The position numbers and the translations under genes were made by a program. Source: Aquimarina sp. U1-2 (GTDB lineage Bacteria > Bacteroidota > Bacteroidia > Flavobacteriales > Flavobacteriaceae). Taken from it: 64,000 nucleotides of DNA. The DNA lies in the NCBI RefSeq assembly GCF_017897595.1, contig NZ_JAGKIK010000008.1, positions 1-64,000 on the forward strand. Direction: 5' to 3'. Shown here in pieces: positions 36,801 through 45,094 of the stretch. How positions within the stretch are numbered: position 1 is the first letter of the stretch; each line of letters starts with the position of its first letter. A model generated the notes under the pieces. That model saw only the letters and a program-made list of their open reading frames with translations. It did not search any database and had not been told where the DNA came from.

Positions 36801-38752
36801 CTAAAATAGTTTGTTATTATCGAAGAATTGGTTTCTGCTATTTTTATTAGCTCAAGACTATTATAGTCATTACATACATCTATATAATGTTTCCATTGTA
36901 TATCGCTATCGTTTGATGCTGCTGTGTTAAGACACTCAACAGTTACAGCCACCTCATAACGCCCACGACTTCCTCCATCTCTTACTTCATATTCGTTGGA
37001 TCCAATCTCTGTCCATGAAACATCTCTAGAACCTGTTACCGAGCCATCAAAATCAACATCAAGCCAAGTCACAGAGGTTATACTATACGCCTCCGGAAGT
37101 TTAAATCTAGAAAGAAAGTTCTGAGTAATAGTTATAGCTCCACTATTATTTGGATTTTGTCGATTCAATTGATGTTGTGTAAACAACAAATAATTCATAA
37201 AGACATTGAATTTTAAAATTTCTGAATCTCCTGTATTTAAATTTGCAGGAAGTTCATCAAATGGAGCATATCTTTCTCTTGAATCTAAACCTAATCCAGC
37301 ATTAGCAGCTGCTACAACGTTTCCAGAGCAACTGTTGGAATACGATTTTAAAGATATTCTTAACATATCCACTATGAAAAGATCATCAAAGTATACTGGA
37401 TCCCAGGCTATGCTCATATCAACATCAATTTCAAAGGTTGCTCCCACAGGAAGATCATCATAAACTCCGTCTTTATCAACATCCTCAAGACCAATACCTG
37501 TACCATCTGGATCTGTACTAAAGATACCATTTGGATTATCCGAGAAATTGAAATTTTCGTTGTCTTGTAACAAAAGTTCTCTACCTCCTATGTATAATTT
37601 ATTTACTCCCGACACTCTAAAAATCCGAGAAAGATTGTCTATAAATAAGTCGTAAGCCACATCTGCTGAAGGAATTGAAGAACCTGTACCAGAATTAGTA
37701 TACTTCAATTTGAATTTGATAGGATCGCCGCATAAATTTCCTGGTTGTATAACTTCATAACTTGTAAATATGCCGAACTTAGGAGCACCTTCTATAAAAC
37801 TCAAATAATTTACAGAAGTCGCATCTTTATCATCGATAGCTTCACAGAAAATAGGAGTACTATCTACTGTATTCGTACCACAACCATATACTGCAGTATA
37901 ATTGGTAGCCAATGACGCGTAACAATCTCCGGCACCCAAGGATACTTCATCAACTAACGTAAATTTTTCATTTTGTTCAAATAAGGCATTACCGTTACCA
38001 ATTACTGAAAAATCCGTAATTACATATTCAAGACGTTTAAGCCCAATAAATGGCTCAGGTGAATTTTCTGCTGGTCCAACAGGCGTTAAAATTTGACCTG
38101 TTGATAATCGTAATTCATTAAAATCAATTTTGTCATCATAGTCAACAAATATTCTAAATTGATCGATTTGACCCAGCCCACTGTTACTCACTTCGATCTC
38201 CCTATTAAAAATTGATCCATCAGCATCTTTTTCTAATATACCAACTTGGATATTAACATCCTGATCCTTAACCTTGACGAAAAGCTCTGGAAAATTAACA
38301 TTATAAGATTCTGAAGACCCAGATAAAGTAGGCTGTGCTACTCCGTCTACATGATATGCAACAGTATTGTCATTTATAACCGTAAACGTAGCATTTGTAT
38401 CAACAGCAGCATCGAATTCTGTAAGTAATGTACAATCACCTTTGGCTGTATAGGTAAACGTACGCACTTCATTATTAGGAATATCAGGAATAGAAAAACG
38501 AATCTGTCCTGGGGTATTCTCATTAGTATATTGTGAATTTACAAGTGTAATTCCGTCTGGCAGAGTTGAATTATAAACGATGTCAGACAATATACCGCTA
38601 CTGGTATTTGTAATTTTAATAGTAAAAGTAACGGCATCACTGCAAACAACCAAAGCCTGATCTGTAGAAGTTTCAATTACTAAATCATCATTTGATTGTG
38701 CATGGCTTATTATAGTAAATAGCAAAAGAAGTGCAATATATATATTTTTCAT
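27878..38752 (-). CDS. Giant RHS protein with DUF11/SprB-like N-terminal half and GIY-YIG-like C-terminal toxin
   Basis: About 3624 aa from ATG 38752 (signal peptide MKNIYIALLLLFTIISHAQ); a longer frame would need TTG. The N-terminal ~2100 residues are adhesin-like. They contain DUF11-type domains (VTFTIKITNTSSGILSDIVY) and, near 2000, SprB-like repeats (DPKCYGEATGEAEAVVYGNY). An RHS/YD shell follows (YYYDRAGNLVRTVPPEGVRT; YDYNSIAQLSS; YDELGRVREGG) and ends in the core KYRMHDPRLGRFFAVDPLA at about 28.71-28.92 kb. The ~270 residues after the core are the variable toxin region. The final ~79 show a GIY-YIG-like pattern: GYKLYLNDGTFLKNGITS, then ARY, a Glu in DWEFL and an Asn in GPWNKN. A putative immunity gene lies 3 bp away. 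RHS assignment is firm and the nuclease call is moderate. No type IX sorting domain is visible. Confidence 0.88.
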   Translation of the reverse strand: MKNIYIALLLLFTIISHAQSNDDLVIETSTDQALVVCSDAVTFTIKITNTSSGILSDIVYNSTLPDGITLVNSQYTNENTPGQIRFSIPDIPNNEVRTFTYTAKGDCTLLTEFDAAVDTNATFTVINDNTVAYHVDGVAQPTLSGSSESYNVNFPELFVKVKDQDVNIQVGILEKDADGSIFNREIEVSNSGLGQIDQFRIFVDYDDKIDFNELRLSTGQILTPVGPAENSPEPFIGLKRLEYVITDFSVIGNGNALFEQNEKFTLVDEVSLGAGDCYASLATNYTAVYGCGTNTVDSTPIFCEAIDDKDATSVNYLSFIEGAPKFGIFTSYEVIQPGNLCGDPIKFKLKYTNSGTGSSIPSADVAYDLFIDNLSRIFRVSGVNKLYIGGRELLLQDNENFNFSDNPNGIFSTDPDGTGIGLEDVDKDGVYDDLPVGATFEIDVDMSIAWDPVYFDDLFIVDMLRISLKSYSNSCSGNVVAAANAGLGLDSRERYAPFDELPANLNTGDSEILKFNVFMNYLLFTQHQLNRQNPNNSGAITITQNFLSRFKLPEAYSITSVTWLDVDFDGSVTGSRDVSWTEIGSNEYEVRDGGSRGRYEVAVTVECLNTAASNDSDIQWKHYIDVCNDYNSLELIKIAETNSSIITNYFSCDSGPGGGCDFTTTEFDLTRNTFGYSHSRSSVIFSEGELLTQPVVTANTPDIELDAAYPIDKVLVKSLGELNTDTDEIYNEISFEFSFELPTGTNESLLIHSDNGILTVGENSYPLTVPQISIDPETNIIKYRYTVPIGSVSGTNIRLEVNNLQMQFAKKSEIPLTRGVHELSSLKAFFAGKKTDGSAGCGISKATRFDLYIPQFTQDVKGAVFLECFGKIELANVLVYSATGNDDFPNEYRPITTFEEIGFVLPEGYQLKPETSSSFSYSSFYELFPSRFSMDEQVVVNKVNLLKPSMPAPSADRSSRWFRIYSTVEPICEDDIWEGSKEIISNMSYRDIIEDPETVINFFDSPNENPNRRVYNNYNLPRFNTVPNQVQEGFERVTDWPVQFCNVSTTSSSNNVIRNAWMAFELKPGDNSTILVGANDQNGNPITGDNIVFYGPVNPRSGLPQNMMVRVSGRINKNVCTTVYPIAEYRVCENDVEQDINMFSGWACDVYPFSEGNIDLTSVNSILDPGILQCQFRVEEDVITLRYKTGDLDWEVDRAGDNVDLCEDIAYDIKVVSSKFANVYDTNVTIDLPEGVFASSTNSITYTFNGASATVPSSFIQQNVTASEDLIINASDLVTSLLVASGDLANADESTIPGIRLPGKNEITFRVNFNSDCNYNPGKPIQFFLKGTTNCSENVSLKFDRLIPLNGLTLPGLDVDITANNFLVCNDLNEITVTIDNTSANTIAQQQLVITLPTGVSFANVPNGYPTPTSTVDGKVIWDLADLNTTRSQVFKLNSRLNNLSLTNLIYEAETIQNGQATCITDNQVCDLEVTTGSDTIEVLSTPFPGISINPLSSLPACEGENVVVEVVFNDGTIGGAYTYSWNVQPIASNGNQFTFRPLNSTNLQVTLQSTVNPDPSCSASASYNVEIYPGANLNLQLVEGVSCADQADGTATITITGESGTGYLEQAPFEIVGSTNPAVVTIGQQLASGEQLTINNLPEGNFGITLKDQYGCEFEQNINVPIVSGNRIYGVCVSRLNCGVEGGDVELSFNTLDFHSNITGTNYTGRVYNASSGTNGDIITFNGVFGDTQTFILNDVLAYNNYLIELTAVNGCVFSSGFQPQPLSVNAFILPDGNPNLTICFENQKTDVDFRIGNNINDCTDYLIPNYTILFGEVSGSGDFIAEPQIFDNVVDGPFTLQDVGPGEFKIVLQPNTITGYAQPLEVCENETFFNIKTQSPFSVDAISVDPKCYGEATGEAEAVVYGNYGEISYEWTDVATNQIVSRGYKAEGLPAGVYRLVVIDETGCGPVDPIIVTLEDPEQLQPLTLEDIQTSCDAVAGSETSEGTADPYNSGVFPLTFSWYEVTEREITIEDGNTVIEQVEELVYEETISSPGTSTYPGITPGNYKVVLTDANGCSVATEVTAITQPPVARNYNICLRWKSKEETERKSPTPPRRDNNINGSNIREAISEEVERCVNDAKDQLAANAETALNDVEGLDDEVVLDYEQGTSDVYHFTLYYYDRAGNLVRTVPPEGVRTVDERVSTAHTYVTGYDYNSIAQLSSQNTPDGGTSQFVYNDIGQLWYSQNERQAREGVFSYVVYDELGRVREGGEALLSGKVFPDDFLVNNQADPQIAIALPVDDKIEYIQTTYNDRIEDITYQDQPQRFLRNNVSFINNKDKNEKVTKTYYSYDPHGNVEWCVQELPGIGRTTVAYTYDLVSGNVNEVHFNKGRVDEYRHKYTYDEDNRIVSVKTSKDGYIWDEDARYDYYLHGPLARTELGEDKVQGLDFTYTIHGWLKGINTPDLAQNAYNPDGNNTRGDDASKHAKDEFGMALGYYQGDFTRDGVLNSGLTAANPFNLEHAVNGVQQNLYNGNISTWTSQIAEEAKEKNRASYLVGNAYRYDQLNRIKEATSQLYSDTNQTYGAIGGASNAFKTSYLYDRNGNLQRLQRHKDDGQLMDDLTYHYDLENPNLSNRLTHVDDAVGQISAEINDLPDQNLGNYEYDETGQLIRDNSEGLTYVWTTAGKVSEIIPDHTGNPDTQKVHMSFTYDGMGMRAMKQVNRLPYNEAGEGPYIHNPAAVETTYYTCDASGNVMGIYKREDVKVNPDDPDDNSYTANFSISERPIYGSDRVGQDVFEELIYTRIYGFNTPADYQEIAVRFMSNITNASNTIFLVQNDTQELTDANGDILQITGTKMANAKADRAFNALQYEALQPDNEALLPVETDNNIFTIEDDQGEMLLYGVVANTYFSESPNRPVVLIYNKEGNLIEGLESLNDDSRAPLDPKAKAIVLKHPSYAGQYLLFYRDIDSGMHCTTIYAERGYAYIDNYNHQEFAYSNYGRHMAVIQDRQNKTSYLYTTMHTEGTVDENGTITSPPGTNLVRFTINRFGQTTFDGTLLPEYFDSFDTEGNGEIQIATDGSAISLYHNTSLPSQWTAATDAEIRTWQLDTETKLPIAESVATIVVTNGNIGKGSLINTGDDIYYTQYTQDVTTNSDTQVVKRASDNQVVANTLGDLRINKDDKLYQFATGTDSGQEWNLDTQTSTALNNLPVTSNGATGYQPYQAYTILTDQGDATDGLVYRDLGNKYYEIKDHLGNVRVVVNDRKNLDPATGDLTAKVESYNNYYAFGMLQPGRHKDSKSYRYGFQGQESDDELKGEGNSVNYKYRMHDPRLGRFFAVDPLAADYPWNSTYAFSENNVIDHVELEGLEKAPVNETWNMTNDEATATDLGKEHVDFSNEYKGHIDGSSVSAWKLTSGANAGNYVALLFGDNYPGSSHYLIGADEMTGNGFDISSTSGGYYGFMIDWNTDFRRHVMSGYYDTTVATDALWGLIKNEGQISYQVSFDTYLITGWSDNGSPTAVFDYEITSVDRQWSSHTLNIGVYTTAFTELAALRLLRGTEVVHGNSLASKRPTWGYKLYLNDGTFLKNGITSAAKAEARYTKSFMSDKYMKKVLFPNRKKAYDWEFLQNTIDRGPWNKNMH

Positions 38753-38778
38753 TTTGATAGTATTCAGATTGTTGGTTA

Positions 38779-39180
38779 TCAAATTTGTTTGCGATTCTTG
38801 GCAATTATATTGAAGTTTTTGTCTAAAACTTTCACTTCTAAGGATTTAGACTTCGGCTTAGCTTTAACACTCCTCACTTGAGTCTCAATTCTTATATCAT
38901 CTAAAAAAACTTCTTTTTCAGATCCGTTAAATGAGAAATAATAGTTACCATCTAATTTTTTGTTTAAAATCGCTTCTTGATTAAACACCAAATGATTTTC
39001 TTCATAAAAGTCGAATTGAATAAATTGAACAGCTTCACTATTGATTCTTAAAGCAATTTTAAAGGAATCTTCGATTTGATCGTATACTTCGAATTCTAGT
39101 ACATCTTCGTTTTGCGCATTGACGTTAGCAATAAACATTCCAATAACCAAAGTAATTATATATGTGATTTTGTTTTTCAT
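38779..39180 (-). CDS. Small exported protein between giant YD genes
   Basis: A 133-aa protein with signal peptide MKNKITYIITLVIGMFIANVNAQ. The mature part is a small beta-rich domain (FKIALRINSEAVQFIQFDFY; NYYFSFNGSEKEVFLDDIRI) with a basic C-terminus. It has no Cys lipobox and no recognised family. It lies between the 1692-aa gene (17 bp upstream) and the giant RHS gene. It may act as an accessory factor or cap for the giant proteins. That is inferred from position only. Confidence 0.65.
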   Translation of the reverse strand: MKNKITYIITLVIGMFIANVNAQNEDVLEFEVYDQIEDSFKIALRINSEAVQFIQFDFYEENHLVFNQEAILNKKLDGNYYFSFNGSEKEVFLDDIRIETQVRSVKAKPKSKSLEVKVLDKNFNIIAKNRKQI

Positions 39181-39197
39181 GACTTACTATCTATGTA

Positions 39198-42100
39198 TTA
39201 GTTATTAGGATTTATTGATACATTGATACCTGTTTTGGGAGATGCTACACCCTCGGTATTAGGATCATTAGGATCAAACGGTGCTCGAGTTGGATTAATA
39301 TATTGATCTCTTTCTACAAACGTATCTCCGGGACCATCTGGGTTATCTCTACTAACATAATCAGCTTGATCTGTACAAATTTCGAAGGACTGTTGTACCC
39401 AAACATTCGCAGTTTCGTCTAATATATATACAGGTTCAATAGGTAGGTTATTACTAGTATATGTCAGGTTCGGATTGTAATTACCATTGGCATCACATTT
39501 ACTTGGTAAATCCAGCTCAACTTTCCATTCGGTTGCTTGTTTATGCCTTGTAGATTGGGCATACGTCAAAGATTGTCTTATATCCCAAATGGAAATAAAT
39601 TCATAATTCGCTGTATTGTAGTAATACTTCTTTAATCCTTGAGACCCTGGAAGATCAACAATAATTGGATCTTCGTTAGTCTGCGTTGTTGACTGAGTTA
39701 ATGGATCAAAATATACTAGCTTTTGATCCTGACGATTAGAAAAACCATCAACGATAGGTCCTGAAACCCCATGATCTACAGACGTGACATTAATAGTATA
39801 TGCGCTTGTAGAAGTTGGATCAGACCGATCTACTCTGGTAGGAGCTCCCAAGATTCGACAACTCTGATCGATACAGGCATAAGTGTCTATCCAACACTGA
39901 TTTTTACATTGCGCGACAATTTCATCAACTAATGTATCAATATCCTCTTCTGGAACTACATTATCATTTGGATCAATTTTACAATCACCAATTACATAAC
40001 AACGATCTTCAAAGAGCTGAATAAGGGTATCCTTAAACTCTTTTCTTCTTTGATCACAATTCGTATCACAGTCTTCAAATAATTCTCTAGCTTCGTTTTC
40101 TACAATGCTCACACCATCGCCTGGAGCTTCACCAAGCAAATTTTTAAAGTGTGTTACTGGTGTTAACCCTGATAAACTCGTTTCAATATAACCATTCGCT
40201 GAGTCGTATTCAGTAAAAAGGTTAACAGATAAGTATTCTAATCCGGTAAGGGCCCCCGACTCGATTGAAGTATCTCGAAACTGTAATACCATCGTATCTG
40301 TTTCAGGATCTTTATCGTAATCGGGATTATGCACGTAACTTGTTGCTTCGTAATAATTTTCGCAGTTTATAGGTATTTGCTTCGCTACCTCGGTCTCTCG
40401 ATATCCTTTAAGCATATCATGAAATGTAAAACGTTGATCACAACTCCAATCATCTTTTGTTTCTGGACATTGAATGTATCCTACATCGCAAAAATTACAC
40501 GGAATTGGGTTTCCTTGGGCATCCTGGCAGCAGGCGAATTCTTCCTCCGTAATTTCTCCAGTATCTGAATCAACAACTATATTAATACAAATATTAGGAT
40601 CCCGGTAGCAGGTTTCTGCTTCAAGAATTGGGAACAACCCTTCTTGGTATTCATAATACTTAAATGCATATACTGGATCTTTAATAAAAGGAAACAATTT
40701 GTGTAGTATTCCTATATTTTGATCATCTGCTTGTTCGATTGAAGCTGCGGTTTCTCCATCATTTTCAGGTCTTAATGTAAACAGGCTCCAATCAGTTCCC
40801 AATCTATTGACATCATAAGCCGTGTATTCTTGATCATTTTTAGAATTCACTCTACGATCAAAATCACTTTGAAAATCTGGAAAGTTGGCTTCTCTCACCT
40901 CTCCAAGAGTTTCGTTAGGTATATCAATAATATCTGCAAATGCATACCCTGTGCAATTAAGGAATTGAGTAGCAAGACTTTTTTGATCGATTGCCTCTTC
41001 TGTAGCAGTACCACCATTACCACTTACTCGCATTCTTCTCATTTTTCTAATGACCTTTTTTGCTCTCCAACGTAATAACCATCCTATATTATCTTTAAGA
41101 TGTTTTTTACTATTCCCTCCACGGGTATCATAATTCTCAGCGACAGTGTCATCTGCATTTTCATTCAATTCATATTGTTCTACACATAATTGATTTACCA
41201 GTTCGATTACCAAGGGTTCCCAGCAATCGGCTAGTTCTTGCATCGCATATTGTGCTCCCGGAATTTTTTCTGGAACCTTTCCAAAATCACATGTGGCATA
41301 GTTACCATTTACTGGATTATCTGGAGGAGTTCCAAAAGAATTACGTTCACAATCTTTATTACCGTAGTTGTCGGTTGCCATATGGTATACCATTTGATTA
41401 AATAATCCCGGTCTGTGCCAACCTCTAAGCTTTCCGTAAATTTCTTGTGCAGCTTCTTCTCTTGAATACCCAGGGTTTTGAGTACTTTTGCACTCGTATA
41501 GCATAGATATGGCGTAACCTTCAAAATCTAAGGGATAAGCATTTGGATTAATCAATTGTGTTGAACCATCTGCAAGCTCTTCATAATCGAAATTCTTATC
41601 TACATCTAGTAAATAATTAGGGTTAGGGTTAATCCAATTATTATCATTAGGTGTTGTTAATGGAGTGCCACCGCCTGCATAATATGAAGTAGACTCATCT
41701 ACCTGTTTTTGGTACTCTGGATTTTCTTTAAAAAGTATGACCGCTTCTGGAGTAGGTGACCTAAAGGGAGGTGTAAAAGTTACTGGCACTTCGAATTCGC
41801 AACACGGTGTATTAAATTTAACTCGTACAGGTACTTTATTACCTAAACTGGTAGTTTCTGCATAATTAATAGGAGATAGAGTACCGGCTTCATCAACATA
41901 ATAGACCGTAATTATATACTGATCTTCTCTACCAATGTAATAATCAAGGAATTCATCATCGGCTTCAGGATCATTTGGATCTTTTGCAATAAACTTTGTT
42001 GTTTCTTGAGAACAGTCTACACAGTTAAAACTAATAATAGATTCTCTAATACCTTCAGGACTTACAGAAATATTAGATGCCAATTGCCTATTATATACTA

Positions 42101-44276
42101 ACTGTCCGAAATGAAAAATATCATGATACAAAAAGTCCATTTCCTCTTTGCAATCTACTCTGGATGAAAAGTCTAATATCCAATTAAAAAATGGCTCAAT
42201 CAATCTTTTCATCGCATCACCAGCATCGACAATCCTTAATTTTACATCATCACTAGGGAGCAAAGTTTTTTGTACATAGTAAGTACCTGTATCGAGCGTA
42301 ACTGTTCCAAAATCTTTAGTAACATTATCAATACTATCATCAGTAGTATCTGCAAGTACACTTAAAGTAGGTTGTTCAAACGTGTGAATTACTGCCCCTG
42401 TATTTACATCAAAAATTTCTATTTTTAGACTATAGTCTATGTCTACATCAAAATTATGACATAGACCCTCTAATTTTTTTCGGGCTATTGTATAGCTAAT
42501 ATTGATATCCGTTCCATCTTCTAAAATAGTAATACGCTTTGCTGCCATAAAACCATCAGAGGTTTTGATATTATTGGTAATTCTATCTTTAATACCGTTG
42601 ATTATGTTGTTCGGATCTGATCCCTTTACACTATCTAATACATCATCGTCTTCGCTAAAGGTCAAGCCTGTAGCTATAGTGTTTCCTTCTTTGGTTATAA
42701 ATGAAACAGATTTTGTATTATTTGGATCGATTGTAATGATTTTGGCTACATCTTGATGATTAGGAGCTTCATCTCCAAACAGTTTTACAAGTTCATCCTC
42801 GGTTGGAGTCGAATATAGTGTTCTTGTTGTTCTTCCTGACCCGTTGCCCTGATCCCCGATCATATGCGTTTTACCAACTCCAGATTGTTCTACCACTCTA
42901 TCGGTTCCGTCATTACTGAATATTGTTCTTGTAAAAGGATAGCCTTCAGCATCCGGAATTCTCTTATCAATATTAACACTACTGTAATACGTAAAGGCTC
43001 CAGTGGCATCGATTACTTTTGGGTTTTTATAATTACCACTGCGATCAAAATCCTCTGCCTTGTACAATCGCCCTTCATTAGTAACAAATTCCTCCTTATA
43101 ATTATTTAATTTTTCTCCGTTTATTGGAATTGGTAACGTACTTAAAGTTGGTCTTCCTGAATAATCTAAAATGGTTTGTGTAATTACTTTATAATCTTTT
43201 GACGGTAAATAACGCTGTGTTTGTTTTACTTGATTTAGAGAAGTTGCATAGGTAATCTGTTCGCTAATTTTATTATTTTCTGTAAAAACTCGGCTAAATT
43301 GATAGTTTTTCTGATCATCCCAATCGGTAAAGAAAAAAACTTGAGTCGAATTTGTATCAGGTGTAAAAGTACAGGAGTTACATTGCGTGTAATCCAAAGC
43401 ATTCCAACTTCCCCAGTTCTTACTATTTCCAATTCCGTTTTTATATAAAGTACCTATAGGCCTTACCCGCCAGGCATAGTAGCCCTGACCTTCTGCCATA
43501 GTAAGATCTATAGATGTAGTTGAGCTATCGATATGAAGAGACAAAGCTTTCTCCCAGTCTATAGCAGTAGTTATTATCTGTTGGTTATTTGAAGTTGATG
43601 GATCTGTATTATATAATCTGATGATCTGAAACTCATATCCCGGAGCATCGCAACTGTCGTCCCAACTAAAAATATAAGATTTTGAATTAGTAATGGGTGT
43701 TGCAGATAGATTTGTTACTACATTTGAGCTTACGTCAATGCCATAAGCCACTTCGTAATTTAACGTTACATTTAATGCTGTAGATGCATCAAAAGTTACA
43801 GATGTATTACTAATATTTCGTAGGGTTGCCTCGACAGTATTTATTCGATATCCCAGGTATGATAAACCACTTGCATTATTATCATTATCGATATACTGAC
43901 TAAGATCAAGAAAAACAACACTTTCTGGTTTATTATTGTTCAATGCTACTGTAAAAGATATTTCGGGATCAAAACGAGAAGAATTCGTATCTAATTTAAT
44001 ATCTAGATCCATGGTAATTTCGAATGGGACACCAAAATTATCATATCCCAATTCATAGTTTTCACCCATATCAATTTTAACCCATACTTTACCCGAATTA
44101 ACGTTAAAGTCAGAACATGGTGTAATGAAATTTAAAGTACCTGTCGAAGATTCTCCTGACGCCGGAATACTTATCATAGTATTGTCGAGATATATCCCTT
44201 TATCCTGAGCAAATAAGCTACTTAGGGTTAGGCAAAAAAGAAAGATGATTTTTGTAAGTGACCAATTGATTTTCAT
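39198..44276 (-). CDS. 1692-aa secreted YD-like protein (middle component of split RHS set)
   Basis: The signal peptide (MKINWSLTKIIFLFCLTLSS, cleaved near LFAQ) is followed by a beta-sandwich N-terminus to ~190 and a fibronectin-like module (SYIFSWDDSCDAPGYEFQII). A DUF6443/YD-like stretch comes next (QTQRYLPSKDYKVITQTILD then YSGRPTLSTLPIP). The long C-terminal two thirds are Cys-rich and not recognised, with many Asp/Asn clusters and several CxxC-like pairs (YIQCPETKDDWSCDQRF). No RHS core or toxin tip is present, and the protein ends in GINVSINPNN. It probably co-assembles with the 1901-aa and giant RHS proteins encoded on either side. The start ATG opens the signal peptide. Confidence 0.8.
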   Translation of the reverse strand: MKINWSLTKIIFLFCLTLSSLFAQDKGIYLDNTMISIPASGESSTGTLNFITPCSDFNVNSGKVWVKIDMGENYELGYDNFGVPFEITMDLDIKLDTNSSRFDPEISFTVALNNNKPESVVFLDLSQYIDNDNNASGLSYLGYRINTVEATLRNISNTSVTFDASTALNVTLNYEVAYGIDVSSNVVTNLSATPITNSKSYIFSWDDSCDAPGYEFQIIRLYNTDPSTSNNQQIITTAIDWEKALSLHIDSSTTSIDLTMAEGQGYYAWRVRPIGTLYKNGIGNSKNWGSWNALDYTQCNSCTFTPDTNSTQVFFFTDWDDQKNYQFSRVFTENNKISEQITYATSLNQVKQTQRYLPSKDYKVITQTILDYSGRPTLSTLPIPINGEKLNNYKEEFVTNEGRLYKAEDFDRSGNYKNPKVIDATGAFTYYSSVNIDKRIPDAEGYPFTRTIFSNDGTDRVVEQSGVGKTHMIGDQGNGSGRTTRTLYSTPTEDELVKLFGDEAPNHQDVAKIITIDPNNTKSVSFITKEGNTIATGLTFSEDDDVLDSVKGSDPNNIINGIKDRITNNIKTSDGFMAAKRITILEDGTDINISYTIARKKLEGLCHNFDVDIDYSLKIEIFDVNTGAVIHTFEQPTLSVLADTTDDSIDNVTKDFGTVTLDTGTYYVQKTLLPSDDVKLRIVDAGDAMKRLIEPFFNWILDFSSRVDCKEEMDFLYHDIFHFGQLVYNRQLASNISVSPEGIRESIISFNCVDCSQETTKFIAKDPNDPEADDEFLDYYIGREDQYIITVYYVDEAGTLSPINYAETTSLGNKVPVRVKFNTPCCEFEVPVTFTPPFRSPTPEAVILFKENPEYQKQVDESTSYYAGGGTPLTTPNDNNWINPNPNYLLDVDKNFDYEELADGSTQLINPNAYPLDFEGYAISMLYECKSTQNPGYSREEAAQEIYGKLRGWHRPGLFNQMVYHMATDNYGNKDCERNSFGTPPDNPVNGNYATCDFGKVPEKIPGAQYAMQELADCWEPLVIELVNQLCVEQYELNENADDTVAENYDTRGGNSKKHLKDNIGWLLRWRAKKVIRKMRRMRVSGNGGTATEEAIDQKSLATQFLNCTGYAFADIIDIPNETLGEVREANFPDFQSDFDRRVNSKNDQEYTAYDVNRLGTDWSLFTLRPENDGETAASIEQADDQNIGILHKLFPFIKDPVYAFKYYEYQEGLFPILEAETCYRDPNICINIVVDSDTGEITEEEFACCQDAQGNPIPCNFCDVGYIQCPETKDDWSCDQRFTFHDMLKGYRETEVAKQIPINCENYYEATSYVHNPDYDKDPETDTMVLQFRDTSIESGALTGLEYLSVNLFTEYDSANGYIETSLSGLTPVTHFKNLLGEAPGDGVSIVENEARELFEDCDTNCDQRRKEFKDTLIQLFEDRCYVIGDCKIDPNDNVVPEEDIDTLVDEIVAQCKNQCWIDTYACIDQSCRILGAPTRVDRSDPTSTSAYTINVTSVDHGVSGPIVDGFSNRQDQKLVYFDPLTQSTTQTNEDPIIVDLPGSQGLKKYYYNTANYEFISIWDIRQSLTYAQSTRHKQATEWKVELDLPSKCDANGNYNPNLTYTSNNLPIEPVYILDETANVWVQQSFEICTDQADYVSRDNPDGPGDTFVERDQYINPTRAPFDPNDPNTEGVASPKTGINVSINPNN

Positions 44277-44365
44277 CAGTGATTTTATTTTAAAGTTGTC
44301 CGATAGATTTTATATAGTAAAGCTTATATCTCTATGAGAAATAATCGTTTATTTTTACAAAATCA

Positions 44366-45094
44366 TCATTTAATTTTCCTGTTATCTATTATTTCAAAAT
44401 TCTTGTAAGCTACTTTTAACGCTGTTCTATCAAAAATATATTCCAAAGGTTTTTTTACACGCTTATTACTCTTGTAATCAATAACTTCATAAAGCACTAC
44501 TTGCTTTTTAATCTTACTTTTATCGGTAAAAAGATTTTCTACACTTATGATTTGTTTAGATGCGAGATTATATTTCAATACTTGTCTTTTAAGTCCAGAT
44601 TTAGTTTTAAAACCTTCACTAGGTACGATTGAAATGTACTGTGTTTCCTTTTTGGTACTACAGTTAATTTGTATTGCAGTAGACAAAAGTGTTCTTTCGA
44701 TTTCTAGGAATTTTTTTTGTGAATTACTTTCTAAAAACAACCTAGGATCAGAGTTATTCCAGTATATTTTACCGATTTTAGGTAGTACAACAAAAACATC
44801 TGTGTTGTCGCCAAATATCTTCATGTTCTCATCATCTAATAGGATTTTATTTTCAGAAAGCAACATTTCTGAAGTAGTTGCCGATGAAGGTATATTTTGT
44901 GAATCATGAAAATCTGTTTTAGTGCTATATTTCATATAATACACCTGATTTTCTTTTGGCGACAACATCCTTTCCATACTATCTAGATATGCCAGAATAT
45001 CATTTTTGCAGTTATTCTTTTCATTTTGAGCGTATCCCAAATGAAAGGAGCAAATGACTATTGCAACTATTATTTTTATGTTAAATTCTATCAC
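44366..45094 (-). CDS. Exported hypothetical protein (periplasmic, LolA-like size)
   Basis: A 242-aa protein with signal peptide ending CSFHLGYAQ. The beta-rich mature part includes NQVYYMKYSTKTDFHDSQ, then KTKSGLKRQVLKYNL and KQVVLYEVIDYKSN. This layout is loosely reminiscent of LolA/LolB-type half-barrels, but I cannot confirm it. The start is GTG at 45094, overlapping the 1901-aa gene by 14 bp. A gap of 89 bp separates it from the 1692-aa gene. It is probably a periplasmic helper of the giant proteins, with the role inferred from operon position. Confidence 0.6.
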   Translation of the reverse strand: MIEFNIKIIVAIVICSFHLGYAQNEKNNCKNDILAYLDSMERMLSPKENQVYYMKYSTKTDFHDSQNIPSSATTSEMLLSENKILLDDENMKIFGDNTDVFVVLPKIGKIYWNNSDPRLFLESNSQKKFLEIERTLLSTAIQINCSTKKETQYISIVPSEGFKTKSGLKRQVLKYNLASKQIISVENLFTDKSKIKKQVVLYEVIDYKSNKRVKKPLEYIFDRTALKVAYKNFEIIDNRKIK

